64,000 nt of DNA, from contig CAMXWV010000003.1 of NCBI GenBank assembly GCA_947252755.1, forward strand, positions 62,001 through 126,000, written 5' to 3'. The notes beneath the pieces were generated by a model. That model was not told the origin of the DNA. It worked only from the letters and a program-made list of their open reading frames with translations, and searched no databases. Within the stretch, counting starts at the first letter, position 1. Every line of letters starts with the position of its first letter. Source of the stretch: an uncultured Dermabacter sp. Its GTDB lineage: Bacteria > Actinomycetota > Actinomycetes > Actinomycetales > Dermabacteraceae. Positions 31,312-40,201 of this stretch are shown in pieces. The position numbers and the translations under genes were made by a program.

Positions 31312-32586
31312 ATGTTCCGTTGGACTCTGCACGGCAACGGCTGGCAGGTTGAGCCTGGGCGGGTCGTTGCCCCCGGCGAGCGCCTCAACTGGTTCTCTAC
31401 GATCGGCATCGGCACCCAGCATGTGATCGCCATGTTCGGCGCCACGTTCCTGGTGCCGCTGCTGACCGGCTTTCCGCCGTCCACCACCCTGCTGTTCTCC
31501 GGCTTCGGAACCCTGCTGTTCCTGCTGATCACCCGTAACCGCGTGCCGAGCTATCTCGGCTCCTCGTTTGCGTTTATCGCCCCGATCATCGCTGCGAAGT
31601 CCCAGGGCGGATCAGCCGGAATGGGCTGGGCGCTCGGCGGAGTGCTGATGACCGGTGTGATCCTGGCGCTGGTGGGTCTGCTGGTGCAGAAGGTGGGCAC
31701 CCGGTGGATCGGCCTGCTGATGCCGCCGGTGGTGATGGGGTCGATTGTGGCGCTGATCGGCTTCAACCTGGCGCCCACCGCCTACGGGAATTTCCAGGAG
31801 TCTCCGGTGACCGCGGTGGTGACGCTGACCGCCGTGGTGCTGTGCACGTCGATCTTCAAGGGTCTGCTGGGCCGCATCTCCGTGCTGATCGGTGTGGCCA
31901 TCGGGTATGTGACCGCCGTGGTGCGCGGCGAAGTGGACTTCACGAAAGTCCAGGAGGCGGCCTGGCTTGGGCTGCCGCCCTTCCACTTCCCCGAGTTCCA
32001 CATCTCGGTGCTGCCGATGTTCCTGCCCGTGGTGCTGGTGCTGCTCGCGGAGAACGTGGGCCATGTGCGCTCCCTCTCCCTGATGACCGGCAAACCACTG
32101 GATCGGATGATGGGCCGCACCCTGTTCTCCGATGGCCTTGCCACCTCGATCTCCGCCACGTTCGGCGGCTCACCCACCACCACGTACGGGGAGAACATCG
32201 GAGTGATGAGCGCAACCCGCGTGTTCTCCACCGCCGCGTACTGGGTTGCCGGCATCACGGCGATGCTGCTGGCGATGAGCCCGAAAGTGGGGGAGCTGAT
32301 CTTCACGATTCCGCCCGGAGTGCTGGGCGGCGTCACGTTCATCCTCTACGGCCTGATCGGAATTGTGGGCGTGCGCATGTGGGTGGACGGCGTCGTGGAC
32401 TTCTCCCGGCCCAAGAACCAGTTCACCGCGGGCGTGGCCCTGGTGGTGGGCATTGCAAACGTCACCTGGACGTTCGGCGAGATCACGCTCAACGGCATCG
32501 CCCTGGGCACGCTCGCCGCGCTGCTGATCTACCACACGATGAGTACGCTCGGCCGCGTATTCGACACGGATGAGCCGGCGCACTGA
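31312..32586 (+). CDS. uraA: uracil/xanthine (NCS2) permease
   Basis: This 424-residue nucleobase:cation symporter-2 family protein would import uracil. It has the signature QHVIAMFGATFLVPLLTGFPPSTTLLFSG (helix 1-2), SSFAFIAPIIAAKSQ with the re-entrant strand, AENVGHV (Glu essential in UraA), and GGSPTTTYGENIGVM with the second conserved Glu. Fourteen TM segments are plausible. It begins three bases after the upstream membrane protein gene. The uracil rather than xanthine specificity is inferred from the motif spellings. Confidence 0.92.
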   Translation: MFRWTLHGNGWQVEPGRVVAPGERLNWFSTIGIGTQHVIAMFGATFLVPLLTGFPPSTTLLFSGFGTLLFLLITRNRVPSYLGSSFAFIAPIIAAKSQGGSAGMGWALGGVLMTGVILALVGLLVQKVGTRWIGLLMPPVVMGSIVALIGFNLAPTAYGNFQESPVTAVVTLTAVVLCTSIFKGLLGRISVLIGVAIGYVTAVVRGEVDFTKVQEAAWLGLPPFHFPEFHISVLPMFLPVVLVLLAENVGHVRSLSLMTGKPLDRMMGRTLFSDGLATSISATFGGSPTTTYGENIGVMSATRVFSTAAYWVAGITAMLLAMSPKVGELIFTIPPGVLGGVTFILYGLIGIVGVRMWVDGVVDFSRPKNQFTAGVALVVGIANVTWTFGEITLNGIALGTLAALLIYHTMSTLGRVFDTDEPAH

Positions 32587-32634
32587 GACCGGGCGGCTTC
32601 ACGCCCACGACCCGCTGAGCGAGAGGCGCGAGCG

Positions 32635-32877
32635 ATGACAGACCGAGTGAGGCCCGGCTGGGCGCCGTTTCTGACGGTCGGCACCCGGGTCACGGCGCGG
32701 TACGCGCTGCCGAAAGACCATGAGAAGAAAGCGTCGGACGCGCTCGGCTACATCCGCGAAGCAGATGAGGACACCATCACCGTGGAGACCAAGCGCGGCT
32801 TCGCCCGAATACCCCGCGGTCTGATCATTGCCGCCAAGCAGGTTCCGCCGCCGCCGGAGCGCCGCCCCCGCCGGTAG
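32635..32877 (+). CDS. DUF6725-type small protein
   Basis: This 80-residue protein has a beta-rich core, VGTRVTARYALPKD...ALGYIREADEDTITVETKRGFARIPRGLIIAAKQVPPP. That pattern is shared by small actinobacterial proteins (DUF6725-like, resembling the SH3-type domain found before some GNAT acetyltransferases). The C-terminus is basic and proline-rich. It precedes the DUF5926 gene by 9 bases and is probably co-transcribed. Function unknown. Confidence 0.78.
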   Translation: MTDRVRPGWAPFLTVGTRVTARYALPKDHEKKASDALGYIREADEDTITVETKRGFARIPRGLIIAAKQVPPPPERRPRR

Positions 32878-32886
32878 ACTGACCGC

Positions 32887-33711
32887 ATGGCTTCCACTTC
32901 TGACTTCGTCAAGCGCCCCCTCGAGGGCCTCAGCGCCGAACGCGACCTGGTGGCAATGCGTCAGCTGATCCCCGCCGCCACAATGACCGCCAAAGCCAGC
33001 CCCGACTTCGGCGGTGGTGACGTGCTCATCGCGTCGATCCTGCCGATGAACTGGCCCTCCCTCAAGCGCGACGACGGCACGGTGCTGCTCGGCATGCAGG
33101 CCACCCTGCCGGGCAATGACCTGTCCCGCGGGCTCGGCCAGGCACTGAAGCAGGCGCTGGAGGCGGAGCCGGGCACATCCTTTGCGCAGGTTGCGCTGGA
33201 GGAGGACTCCCCGCGCCTGCAGGACGTGCTGGACCCGGACGGCTTCGCCCCGATCCAGGTGCATGACGATTTCGAGTTCTGGCTCGATGCCGGTGCCGAG
33301 CGCACCGAGCAGCTCACCAAGGGCCTGGAAGAAGCGAACGCGGCGATCATGACCACCCGGGCGGTTCCCGGCCTGGACCACGCGTTCTGGGTGGACACCG
33401 GCTCCAAGCTGCATCTGCGCTGGGTGGTGGACGCTGACGAGGATCAGGTGATCGACGCGATCGCCCGCCTCCACTCCCGCCGCGAATCCTCCCTGGGTGA
33501 CGGCACCAAGTACGTGGGCTCCTTCCGGGCGGACGGTCTCACCGTGCCCGTATGGGATCTGTCCAGCGGCATGAGCGCCCAGGACGTGGCCGAAGGAGCA
33601 CAGCAGTTCGCTTCCCGCTTTGAGGAAGCGCGTGCGGTGACGGAACCGCTGACCGCGCTGGAGCGCCGTGCCCGCGGCGCCATTGTGGCCCGGCAGGTCA
33701 CGCTGCGATGA
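32887..33711 (+). CDS. DUF5926 family protein
   Basis: This 274-residue soluble protein matches the actinobacterial DUF5926 pattern: FVKRPLEGLSAERDLVAMRQLIPAATMTAK at the N-terminus, LPMNWPSLKRDDGTVLLGMQ, and a C-terminal SLGDGTKYVGSFRADGLTVPVWDL. It has no signal peptide or TM segment. Its stop overlaps the start of the glycosyltransferase gene (ATGA). Function unknown; the tight coupling to a glycosyltransferase suggests a shared, possibly envelope-related, process. Confidence 0.85.
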   Translation: MASTSDFVKRPLEGLSAERDLVAMRQLIPAATMTAKASPDFGGGDVLIASILPMNWPSLKRDDGTVLLGMQATLPGNDLSRGLGQALKQALEAEPGTSFAQVALEEDSPRLQDVLDPDGFAPIQVHDDFEFWLDAGAERTEQLTKGLEEANAAIMTTRAVPGLDHAFWVDTGSKLHLRWVVDADEDQVIDAIARLHSRRESSLGDGTKYVGSFRADGLTVPVWDLSSGMSAQDVAEGAQQFASRFEEARAVTEPLTALERRARGAIVARQVTLR

Positions 33712-34568
33712 GCCGCAGGCCCGAACGGGTCGCGGTGGTCATCCCCGCGAAGGACGAAGCGCTCCGCATCGAATCAACCGTCACCGCCGCGCTCAGCATG
33801 GACCGCGTGGACCTCGTGGTAGTGGTGGATGATGGCTCAACCGACTCCACCGCGGCTATTGCGAAGGGAGCGGGCGCGGACGTGGTCCGCCACCGCACCA
33901 ACCGCGGCAAAGCGGACGCGATGGCCACCGGGGCGCGCGTGGTCGCGATGCGTGAAGAAGTGGAGCGTGCCGGCCGCAGCAGCGAATTCCCCGAACTGAT
34001 CGAAGATCCCGACCCGGGCCACACCGGCCCCCTGCCCGTGGTGTACACCCCGGAGCAGGCCGAAAAAGCGGGGAACCCGCCCAGGGCGCTGCTGTTCATC
34101 GACGGGGACATGGCGGACTCCGCCGTGCAGGCATCCCCGCTGGTGAACGCGGTGCTGGATGAGGGCGTGGACATGGCGATTGCTACTCTTCCGCCGCAGG
34201 AGGGCGCGTCGGGCATGGGCCTGGTGGTGCGCACTTCCCGCAACGGCATTCGGCGCGCCACCGGGTTCGACGCGGTGCAGCCGCTGTCCGGAACCCGCTG
34301 CATCACCCGGGAAGCCTGGGATGCGGTGCAGCCGCTCGCCCCCGGATGGGGTGTGGAGACCGGTCTGACGATCGACGCGCTCGACGCTGGCTTCTGGGTG
34401 AAGGAGATCCCCGCGGAACTGTCCCACCGCGCAACCGGGCGGGATATGCGCTCGCAGCTGCACCGGGCGGCGCAGCTGCGTGACGTGGTGAAGGCGCTGC
34501 GCGCTCGCCGTCACCTCTCGCCGAATGACCCGTTGGAGCTGCCGTCCGATGACACCAGCGCCAGCTGA
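33708..34568 (+). CDS. family 2-type glycosyltransferase
   Basis: This 286-residue cytoplasmic GT-A fold protein opens with VAVVIPAKDEALRIESTV and VVVVDDGSTDSTAAIAKGAG (nucleotide-sugar binding). It continues with RGKADAMATGARV and LLFIDGDMADS, where DGD is the metal-binding DxD-type motif, and later PLSGTRCITREAW. It resembles GpgS-like glucosyl-3-phosphoglycerate synthases and other actinobacterial polyprenol-phosphate sugar transferases; the acceptor is not visible. Its 3' end overlaps the convergent membrane protein gene by 58 bases, one of the longest antisense overlaps in the window. Confidence 0.85.
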   Translation: MSRRPERVAVVIPAKDEALRIESTVTAALSMDRVDLVVVVDDGSTDSTAAIAKGAGADVVRHRTNRGKADAMATGARVVAMREEVERAGRSSEFPELIEDPDPGHTGPLPVVYTPEQAEKAGNPPRALLFIDGDMADSAVQASPLVNAVLDEGVDMAIATLPPQEGASGMGLVVRTSRNGIRRATGFDAVQPLSGTRCITREAWDAVQPLAPGWGVETGLTIDALDAGFWVKEIPAELSHRATGRDMRSQLHRAAQLRDVVKALRARRHLSPNDPLELPSDDTSAS

Positions 34569-36496
34569 ATGATCGTGCCGAGCACATAGGCAGCGGTGAG
34601 CAGCACAAGGCCCGTGTCATTGGTGAGCGCACCGATCCACGCGCCGATCATGCCCGCTGCGCGCAGCCCGCGCGCCCCCGGCACCCGAGCATCCCACGCC
34701 CGCAGGGCGGACGAGCGCATTGCCCAAACGGTGATGGCGATGATCGCCAGCAGCACCGGAACCGCAAGAAACGGCATCAGCCACAGCGGTTCCAGCATGC
34801 GTCGCACCCGATCAGCCTGCTGCCCGAGCGCCGCAGCCGGATCATTCAGGAGCGTGGAGACGAACAGTCCCAGGTGGGTCCACTCGCCGGGACCACGCAG
34901 ATAATCGGCCGCGCCCACAGCCCCCACCAGCACGGCGCCCGAGGCGATCGCCGCAGCCAGATGCCACGCCCGCACTCTGAGCCCGGACACGGCGATGATG
35001 GCCAGCAGCAGCACCGGGCCGAACAGGATCGATGACCCGGCATCCGCACCGAACCGGGGGAGCGCCGCGATGACCAGCACCACCAGGCCGCTGACCGCGG
35101 TCACGCTCACCCGCGCCCAGGGGCGCATGTGCGGTCGGGCGGCGAGAAGCGCAATCAGATCCATGATCCAAGCCGCGAGCAGAATGCCGGCCAGGTGGTT
35201 GGAGATGCCGTAGAAGCGGCCGCCGTACAGCGGCTGATTGCCGAGCAGGCTGGTGAGCTGCAGGCGGGAGCCGGTGAGCGAGTCGATGAGGATCACCGCT
35301 CCGAGCACGCCAGCTGCCGCCGCCGGCCTCAGACCGGGCTGCTTCACCAGAAGCCACGGGATCAGCGCGAACCCCACACCGCCAACCAGGATCCCAGCGG
35401 CGAACAGGACGGCCGGTGCAGAGGAGACGGCCCATGGGATCACCGAAATGATGAAGCCTGCGCTCACCATGCTGAACGCTATCGTGACCAGGCCGTTCCC
35501 GATGGCTGCGGCAACTGGCTGGCGCTCGCGCAGCAGAGTGGACGGCCGCGATGCGAGCAGCAGGGTGGCCGGTTGGCGGCCGCGCAGCAGAGAAAATGCC
35601 AGCAGCGCCGCACCCGTGAGCGTCAACAGCGCAATCACCGCCACTGCGGGCGGAGTGAACTCATCGATCAGAACAGCCTGCGCGCTCAGAGCGACCACAT
35701 GAGCGCGCGGATCATCGGCATCGGCAGACATGATCGGTGAGCCGATCGCGGAATCGGGCGATGTCTGCCCGCCTGCGGCAGCCAGCGTGGGAGTGAGATC
35801 CAGGTTTGTGACCAGACCGGGCTGCCGGGTGGCGCCGGAGGTGAGCAGCTGCCCGGGGCTGCGGGAGTCCATGAGCACCTGCAGCTCCAGCGGCGCATAC
35901 AGATCAAAGGTGTCCCGCTCATTTTCCGCGGCGACCGCCTCAGCAGGGGGCGGGTCAGCAATGCCGACGGAGGCGAGCATGAACTCCTTGCTGCTGCCTG
36001 CGCCACCGCAGGGACCGGCGTGCTGTTCGAAGGCTGCGTCGATCGCCCGCAGGGATGCGTCCCGCTGCGCCGTGGCAGCACCCGGGCGATTATCCACCGA
36101 GCCCAGATCGACCACCGGCACCCCGTGAACCTCCGCTGTGCCGGTGGTGCCCGACGCGTTCGCCGGGTCGAGTGATTCACCGGCAGCGGGGGCGGTGCTC
36201 AGCGGGTCGGCGCGGGCCCCGGTCTGCAGTGACTGAACGCCCTGACGCTTGGTGGTCATCACACTGCCGCTGGTGAGGGAGATCGCGCCCAGACCGGACC
36301 GCTGCGCGAAACAGTGCAGGTTCGGTGTGACCTCGGGGTCGATGTCCGCCCAGGTGAGACCACTGGTGATGAAGAGTGCGTCGAGCGGACCGGAAGGCGG
36401 CGTGCGGTCCGCAGAGTGCGTGTGCGCGGCAGCCGGCACAGCCAGCATCACCGCCGCAAGGACCGCGGCGGCCAGCAGGCGGAGCAGGGGGCGCAT
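34511..36496 (-). CDS. membrane protein with alkaline-phosphatase-like ectodomain
   Basis: The product of about 661 residues starts with a signal peptide (RPLLRLLAAAVLAAVML...AAA). An extracytoplasmic domain of about 240 residues follows, with LDALFITSGLTWADIDPEVTPNLHCF and the NLDLTPTLAAA motif reminiscent of alkaline-phosphatase superfamily proteins. The metal ligands of that fold are not obvious. Then come about ten TM helices. I chose ATG 36496; ATG 36514 is also possible and neither has a clear ribosome binding site. The gene is divergent from pheA and convergent with the glycosyltransferase. Members of this type are common in actinobacteria, but their function is unknown. Confidence 0.75.
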   Translation of the reverse strand: MRPLLRLLAAAVLAAVMLAVPAAAHTHSADRTPPSGPLDALFITSGLTWADIDPEVTPNLHCFAQRSGLGAISLTSGSVMTTKRQGVQSLQTGARADPLSTAPAAGESLDPANASGTTGTAEVHGVPVVDLGSVDNRPGAATAQRDASLRAIDAAFEQHAGPCGGAGSSKEFMLASVGIADPPPAEAVAAENERDTFDLYAPLELQVLMDSRSPGQLLTSGATRQPGLVTNLDLTPTLAAAGGQTSPDSAIGSPIMSADADDPRAHVVALSAQAVLIDEFTPPAVAVIALLTLTGAALLAFSLLRGRQPATLLLASRPSTLLRERQPVAAAIGNGLVTIAFSMVSAGFIISVIPWAVSSAPAVLFAAGILVGGVGFALIPWLLVKQPGLRPAAAAGVLGAVILIDSLTGSRLQLTSLLGNQPLYGGRFYGISNHLAGILLAAWIMDLIALLAARPHMRPWARVSVTAVSGLVVLVIAALPRFGADAGSSILFGPVLLLAIIAVSGLRVRAWHLAAAIASGAVLVGAVGAADYLRGPGEWTHLGLFVSTLLNDPAAALGQQADRVRRMLEPLWLMPFLAVPVLLAIIAITVWAMRSSALRAWDARVPGARGLRAAGMIGAWIGALTNDTGLVLLTAAYVLGTIIQLALVSSDGSSNGSFGER

Positions 36497-36526
36497 GGGC
36501 CGATCGTAGGGCATAGGGTTGGGAGC

Positions 36527-37513
36527 ATGCGCTTCGGATTCCTTGGCCCTGAAACCACGTTCACACACCAGGCACTGCTGCAGGCGCTGCGCCAGCCCCT
36601 GGTGACGCAGGCGATGGGCGGCGCGGATCCGCAGCTGGTTCCCTACCCGAACGTGGCCGGCGCGGTTGCAGACCTCGTGGCCGGGGATGTGGACGCGCTG
36701 ATGGCGCCGATCGAGAACTCCGTGGAGGGCGGCGTCTCCGGCACGCTAGACGTGCTCGCTGCCACCGGCGGCATCACGATCGTGGCAGAGGAGATCGTGC
36801 CGATCACGTTCGTGCTGGCCGCACAGCAGCCGATTCCGCTGACCGATGTGCGCACGGTTGCCTCCCACACCCACGCTCAGGCGCAGTGCCAGCACTGGGT
36901 GCGCCAGAACCTGCCTGGCGCCGCACCGATCCCTGCGCTCTCCACCGCGGCCGCGGCCCGCGAAGTCTCCGAACTGGATGCGGACTCTCCCGAAGCCGCT
37001 GGCGCTGCTGCGCTCTGCTCCCCGCTTGCCGCTGAGCACCACGGCCTGCATGTGCTTGCCCGCGGCGTGGAGGACACGGCGGGCGCCCAGACCCGTTTTG
37101 TGCTCGTGGCGCGCGATTCCCGAATCCCGGCCCGCACCGGCGCGGATAAGACCACGATCGTGGCACGTCTGCGCGCGGACCGCTCCGGTTCGCTGCTGGA
37201 GCTGCTGGAGATCGTTGCCGCCAACGGCGTGAACCTCTCCCGGATCGAATCGCGCCCGATCGGTGACGCGCTCGGCCGGTACTCCTTCTCCATTGACATG
37301 GAGGGCCATATTGAGGACCGTCGCGTGGCCAGCTGCCTGAAATCGCTGCATCGAGTGTGCGCGTCGCTGGTATTCCTCGGCTCCTATGCGCGGGCCGACG
37401 CGCTCCAGCCCCGCGTACACGCCGCCGTCACTGACGACGCTTTCGCTGCCGCCACCCGGTTCGTGGACGAGCTGCAGCTGAAAGTGCGCCCCAGAACACC
37501 GGAATCAGCCTGA
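36527..37513 (+). CDS. pheA: prephenate dehydratase
   Basis: This 328-residue enzyme converts prephenate to phenylpyruvate in phenylalanine biosynthesis. It starts MRFGFLGPETTFTHQAL, shows APIENSVEGGVSGTLD, the catalytic-site motif AQTRFVLVAR (TRF), and a C-terminal ACT domain with the LSRIESRP allosteric motif, so feedback control by phenylalanine is expected. ATG 36527 follows AGGGTTGGGAG. The divergent membrane protein begins only 30 bases away, so the two promoters overlap. Confidence 0.95.
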   Translation: MRFGFLGPETTFTHQALLQALRQPLVTQAMGGADPQLVPYPNVAGAVADLVAGDVDALMAPIENSVEGGVSGTLDVLAATGGITIVAEEIVPITFVLAAQQPIPLTDVRTVASHTHAQAQCQHWVRQNLPGAAPIPALSTAAAAREVSELDADSPEAAGAAALCSPLAAEHHGLHVLARGVEDTAGAQTRFVLVARDSRIPARTGADKTTIVARLRADRSGSLLELLEIVAANGVNLSRIESRPIGDALGRYSFSIDMEGHIEDRRVASCLKSLHRVCASLVFLGSYARADALQPRVHAAVTDDAFAAATRFVDELQLKVRPRTPESA

Positions 37514-37713
37514 GCCATTCCGGGGACTAAAGTCCCGATTCTGCGGCTGTTGCGCGTTGCGGCGATCCGACTTTCGTCGAGACATCGGCGCAGCCACTCA
37601 CTCTCCGCGAAGCCTGCCCAGCATACTGAGGGTGTCCCAGCAGCCCCCGCGGATCGAGCGGAACACCAGGCGCCCGCCGATTGAGCGCAACACCCTGGAA
37701 GGACAGGTTCCCC

Positions 37714-37881
37714 ATGGCTGTTTCCATGCTCCCCACCGTCCTGCTGGTGGCCGCTGTTGTCACCGCCCTGGTGCTGCTGATCCTCGGCGTGGCCGCGATC
37801 ATCTGCTACATCGCCGAACGAAATGACGCCGGCCCCGGCACCTTTGCCCGTCGGCGGGACCGACGCGCAGGCGGCACGTGA
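37714..37881 (+). CDS. small single-span membrane protein
   Basis: A 55-residue protein from ATG 37714, preceded by GGAAGGA. One long hydrophobic helix (about residues 6-34, TVLLVAAVVTALVLLILGVAAIICY) is followed by a basic tail ARRRDRRAGG. It ends 3 bases before the stop of the convergent lipid-kinase-like gene. No family is recognised; the composition and start site make it a plausible real gene. Confidence 0.55.
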   Translation: MAVSMLPTVLLVAAVVTALVLLILGVAAIICYIAERNDAGPGTFARRRDRRAGGT

Positions 37882-37884
37882 GCC

Positions 37885-38943
37885 TCACTCGCTCCGCTTT
37901 CCCACCCGCACGCTCAGCGCACGCGGCTCAACCCGAGCCCACAGACGCGTACCGCGACCGATCACATCACCATCCACCTGGATCGGCATCGTCCGATCAC
38001 ACGTGACCTCCACCCTGCGTGCCTGGAATGTGCGGCTGGAGGAGATCTGCGCCAGCGACGGTGCACCGGGCGCCACCATCTCCGCGGCGATCTGTGCGAA
38101 CCCGGCGGCGCCACGCCAGTTGAGCGCAAGGATCTCGAGGGAACCGTTCGTGGCATCGGCGCCGGGCATGAGCGTGAACCCGCCGGGCAGTCTGCCCACG
38201 TTTCCGATCATCACCGTGCGTGCTTTGAGCCGTTTCGGCGGGCGGCCATCAAGCCTGACCGCAGCCTCCACTGACCGACCGAAGATACGACCTGCACCGG
38301 CCACAACGTAGGCACCCACCCCCACCAGCTTCTTCAGGCGGGAGCGCGTGTCATGCATGATCTCAGCATCGAAGCCGATGCCGGCGATCACCAGGAACGG
38401 GTGCTCATCAGGAGCCTCAGCATCATCGGATGCGCTCTGCGGGGTCTGGGCATCGCTGGACGAATCGCCTTCTGCGGCTTCCGCCGGGGCGGTGTCAGTG
38501 CTGGCGGCGTCGTTCTCTATCGCCAGCCATCCCAGGTCGATCGTCTGCCGAGTGCCGGTGAGGGCAAGCCTCACCGCTGCGGGCACATCATCCAGCGGCA
38601 CGGCAAGATTGCGGGCCATGAGGTTGCCCGTGCCCACCGGGATGATGGCAAGCTCGGCGTCAGTGCCCGCCAGCGCCCCCGCCACCATCCGCACGGTGCC
38701 GTCACCGCCAGCGGCGATCACCATGTCCGCGCCGTCCGCGAGCGCCTGCTTTGCCTGGCCGAACCCGGGATCCTCCACGGTTGTCTCAATGAATGTGGGG
38801 GCGGCATGGCCAAGGGAGGTGAACTCGTCGGCCACAGCGGTGGTGAAGGTGTGGGGCTTCGCGAACTTGCTCGGGTTCACCACCACCGCCACACGCTGGG
38901 GACTTGTTACCTGATTCACCTCCTCAACATACAATGAGCGCAT
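37885..38943 (-). CDS. diacylglycerol kinase-family (YegS/DagK-like) lipid kinase
   Basis: This protein of about 352 residues has the catalytic domain motif AAGGDGTVRMVAGAL, VGTGNLMARNLAVP (phosphate-binding) and the C-terminal beta-sandwich with GIGFDAEIM and NVGRLPGGFTLMPGAD. It would phosphorylate diacylglycerol or a related lipid with ATP. An acidic insert of about 45 residues (DAASTDTAPAEAAEG...) sits between the two domains and is unusual. The ATG at 38943 overlaps the serS start codon on the other strand; a GTG at 38919 directly after GAGGAG is an alternative, so the exact N-terminus is uncertain. Confidence 0.85.
   Translation of the reverse strand: MRSLYVEEVNQVTSPQRVAVVVNPSKFAKPHTFTTAVADEFTSLGHAAPTFIETTVEDPGFGQAKQALADGADMVIAAGGDGTVRMVAGALAGTDAELAIIPVGTGNLMARNLAVPLDDVPAAVRLALTGTRQTIDLGWLAIENDAASTDTAPAEAAEGDSSSDAQTPQSASDDAEAPDEHPFLVIAGIGFDAEIMHDTRSRLKKLVGVGAYVVAGAGRIFGRSVEAAVRLDGRPPKRLKARTVMIGNVGRLPGGFTLMPGADATNGSLEILALNWRGAAGFAQIAAEMVAPGAPSLAQISSSRTFQARRVEVTCDRTMPIQVDGDVIGRGTRLWARVEPRALSVRVGKRSE
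38904..38942 (+). promoter_or_regulatory. serS promoter, probably leaderless
   Basis: TACAAT at 38930-38935 is a near-consensus -10 box ending 6 bases before the serS ATG, so transcription would begin at or near the start codon and give a leaderless mRNA. A weak -35 (TTGTTA, 38904-38909) is 20 bases upstream. No good ribosome binding site precedes serS, consistent with this reading. The element lies inside the 5' coding part of the divergent lipid kinase gene. Confidence 0.65.
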
Positions 38944-40201
38944 GATCGATCTACGTGAGCTCCGCGAGAACCCCGACCGCGTGCGCGAGGCGCAGCGGGC
39001 CCGCCGCCGCGACCCCGGCACTGTTGATGCTGTTCTGGCTGCCGACGCGTCCTGGCGGGAAGCCACTCAGGCGTTCGAATCGCTGCGTGCTGAGCAGAAG
39101 GCCTTCTCCAAGCAGGTGGGCAAAGCGCAGGGGGAGGAGAAGCAGGAGCTGCTCGCCCGCGCTAAGCAGATGTCCCAGGATGTGAAGGACCTGGAGGCTA
39201 AGGCGAATGAGGCTGCCGCGGCCCGTGACCAGGCGCTGCGTGCGATTCCGAACGTGGCCGAGGGCGCTCCAGAGGGACTGGAGGAGGACTTCCAGACTCT
39301 TGAGGAGAACGGCACCATCCCGAGCTTCGACTTTGAGAACAGGGACCACCTGGAGATCGCGGAGAAGCTTGAGGCGATCGATATGCAGCGCGGCGCGAAA
39401 GTGTCCGGTGCCCGGTTCTACTTCCTCAAGGGCGTGGGCGCGCAGCTGGAGCTGGCGATTCTCAACGCGGCGATGGCACAGGCCACCTCCTATGGCTTCA
39501 CGCCGATGATCACCCCCACCCTGGTGCTGCCGGAGACCATGGACGGCACCGGCTTCCTCGGTGAGCACGCTGACGAGGTGTACCACCTGGACAAGGGGGA
39601 TGACCTCTACCTGGTCGGCACGTCCGAAGTGGCGCTCGCCGGGTATCACCGGGACGAGGTGCTGAACTTGGATGATGGGCCGATCCGCTATGCCGGCTGG
39701 TCCGCCTGCTACCGGCGTGAGGCCGGCTCCTACGGTAAGGACACCCGCGGCATCATCCGCGTGCACCAGTTCCACAAAGTGGAGATGTTCTCCTACTGCA
39801 AGCTTGAGGAGTCCTACGAGGAGCATCAGCGTCTGCTGCAGTGGGAGCGCGAGATGATGCAGACCATTGATGTGCCCTACCGCGTGATCGACACGGCTGC
39901 CGGTGACCTGGGCACCTCTGCGGCCCGCAAGTTCGACTGCGAAGCCTGGATCCCGTCCCTGAACACGTACCGTGAGCTGACCTCCACATCGAACTGCACC
40001 CAGTTCCAGGCGCGCCGCCTCAACATCCGGGAACGGCACGAGGGGCAGCTGCGCCCTGCCGCCACCCTGAACGGCACGCTCGGCACCACCCGTTTCATGG
40101 TGGCGGTGCTAGAGAATCACCAGCAGGCTGACGGCTCCGTTCTGGTGCCGAAGGGCCTGCAGCCGTTCCTGGGCGGTCGTGAGATCTTCGAGGTGAAGTG
40201 A
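38942..40201 (+). CDS. serS: seryl-tRNA synthetase
   Basis: This 419-residue class II synthetase charges tRNA-Ser. The N-terminal coiled-coil arm (about residues 30-100, rich in Glu, Lys and Ala) is followed by motif 2 (SACYRREAGSYGKDTRGIIRVHQFHKVE) and motif 3 (NGTLGTTRFMVAVLENHQ). TSEVALAG marks the active site. Length is normal. Its ATG is interleaved with that of the divergent lipid kinase gene (CATG at 38941-38944). A GTG-start HAD gene follows immediately after its stop. Confidence 0.98.
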   Translation: MIDLRELRENPDRVREAQRARRRDPGTVDAVLAADASWREATQAFESLRAEQKAFSKQVGKAQGEEKQELLARAKQMSQDVKDLEAKANEAAAARDQALRAIPNVAEGAPEGLEEDFQTLEENGTIPSFDFENRDHLEIAEKLEAIDMQRGAKVSGARFYFLKGVGAQLELAILNAAMAQATSYGFTPMITPTLVLPETMDGTGFLGEHADEVYHLDKGDDLYLVGTSEVALAGYHRDEVLNLDDGPIRYAGWSACYRREAGSYGKDTRGIIRVHQFHKVEMFSYCKLEESYEEHQRLLQWEREMMQTIDVPYRVIDTAAGDLGTSAARKFDCEAWIPSLNTYRELTSTSNCTQFQARRLNIRERHEGQLRPAATLNGTLGTTRFMVAVLENHQQADGSVLVPKGLQPFLGGREIFEVK

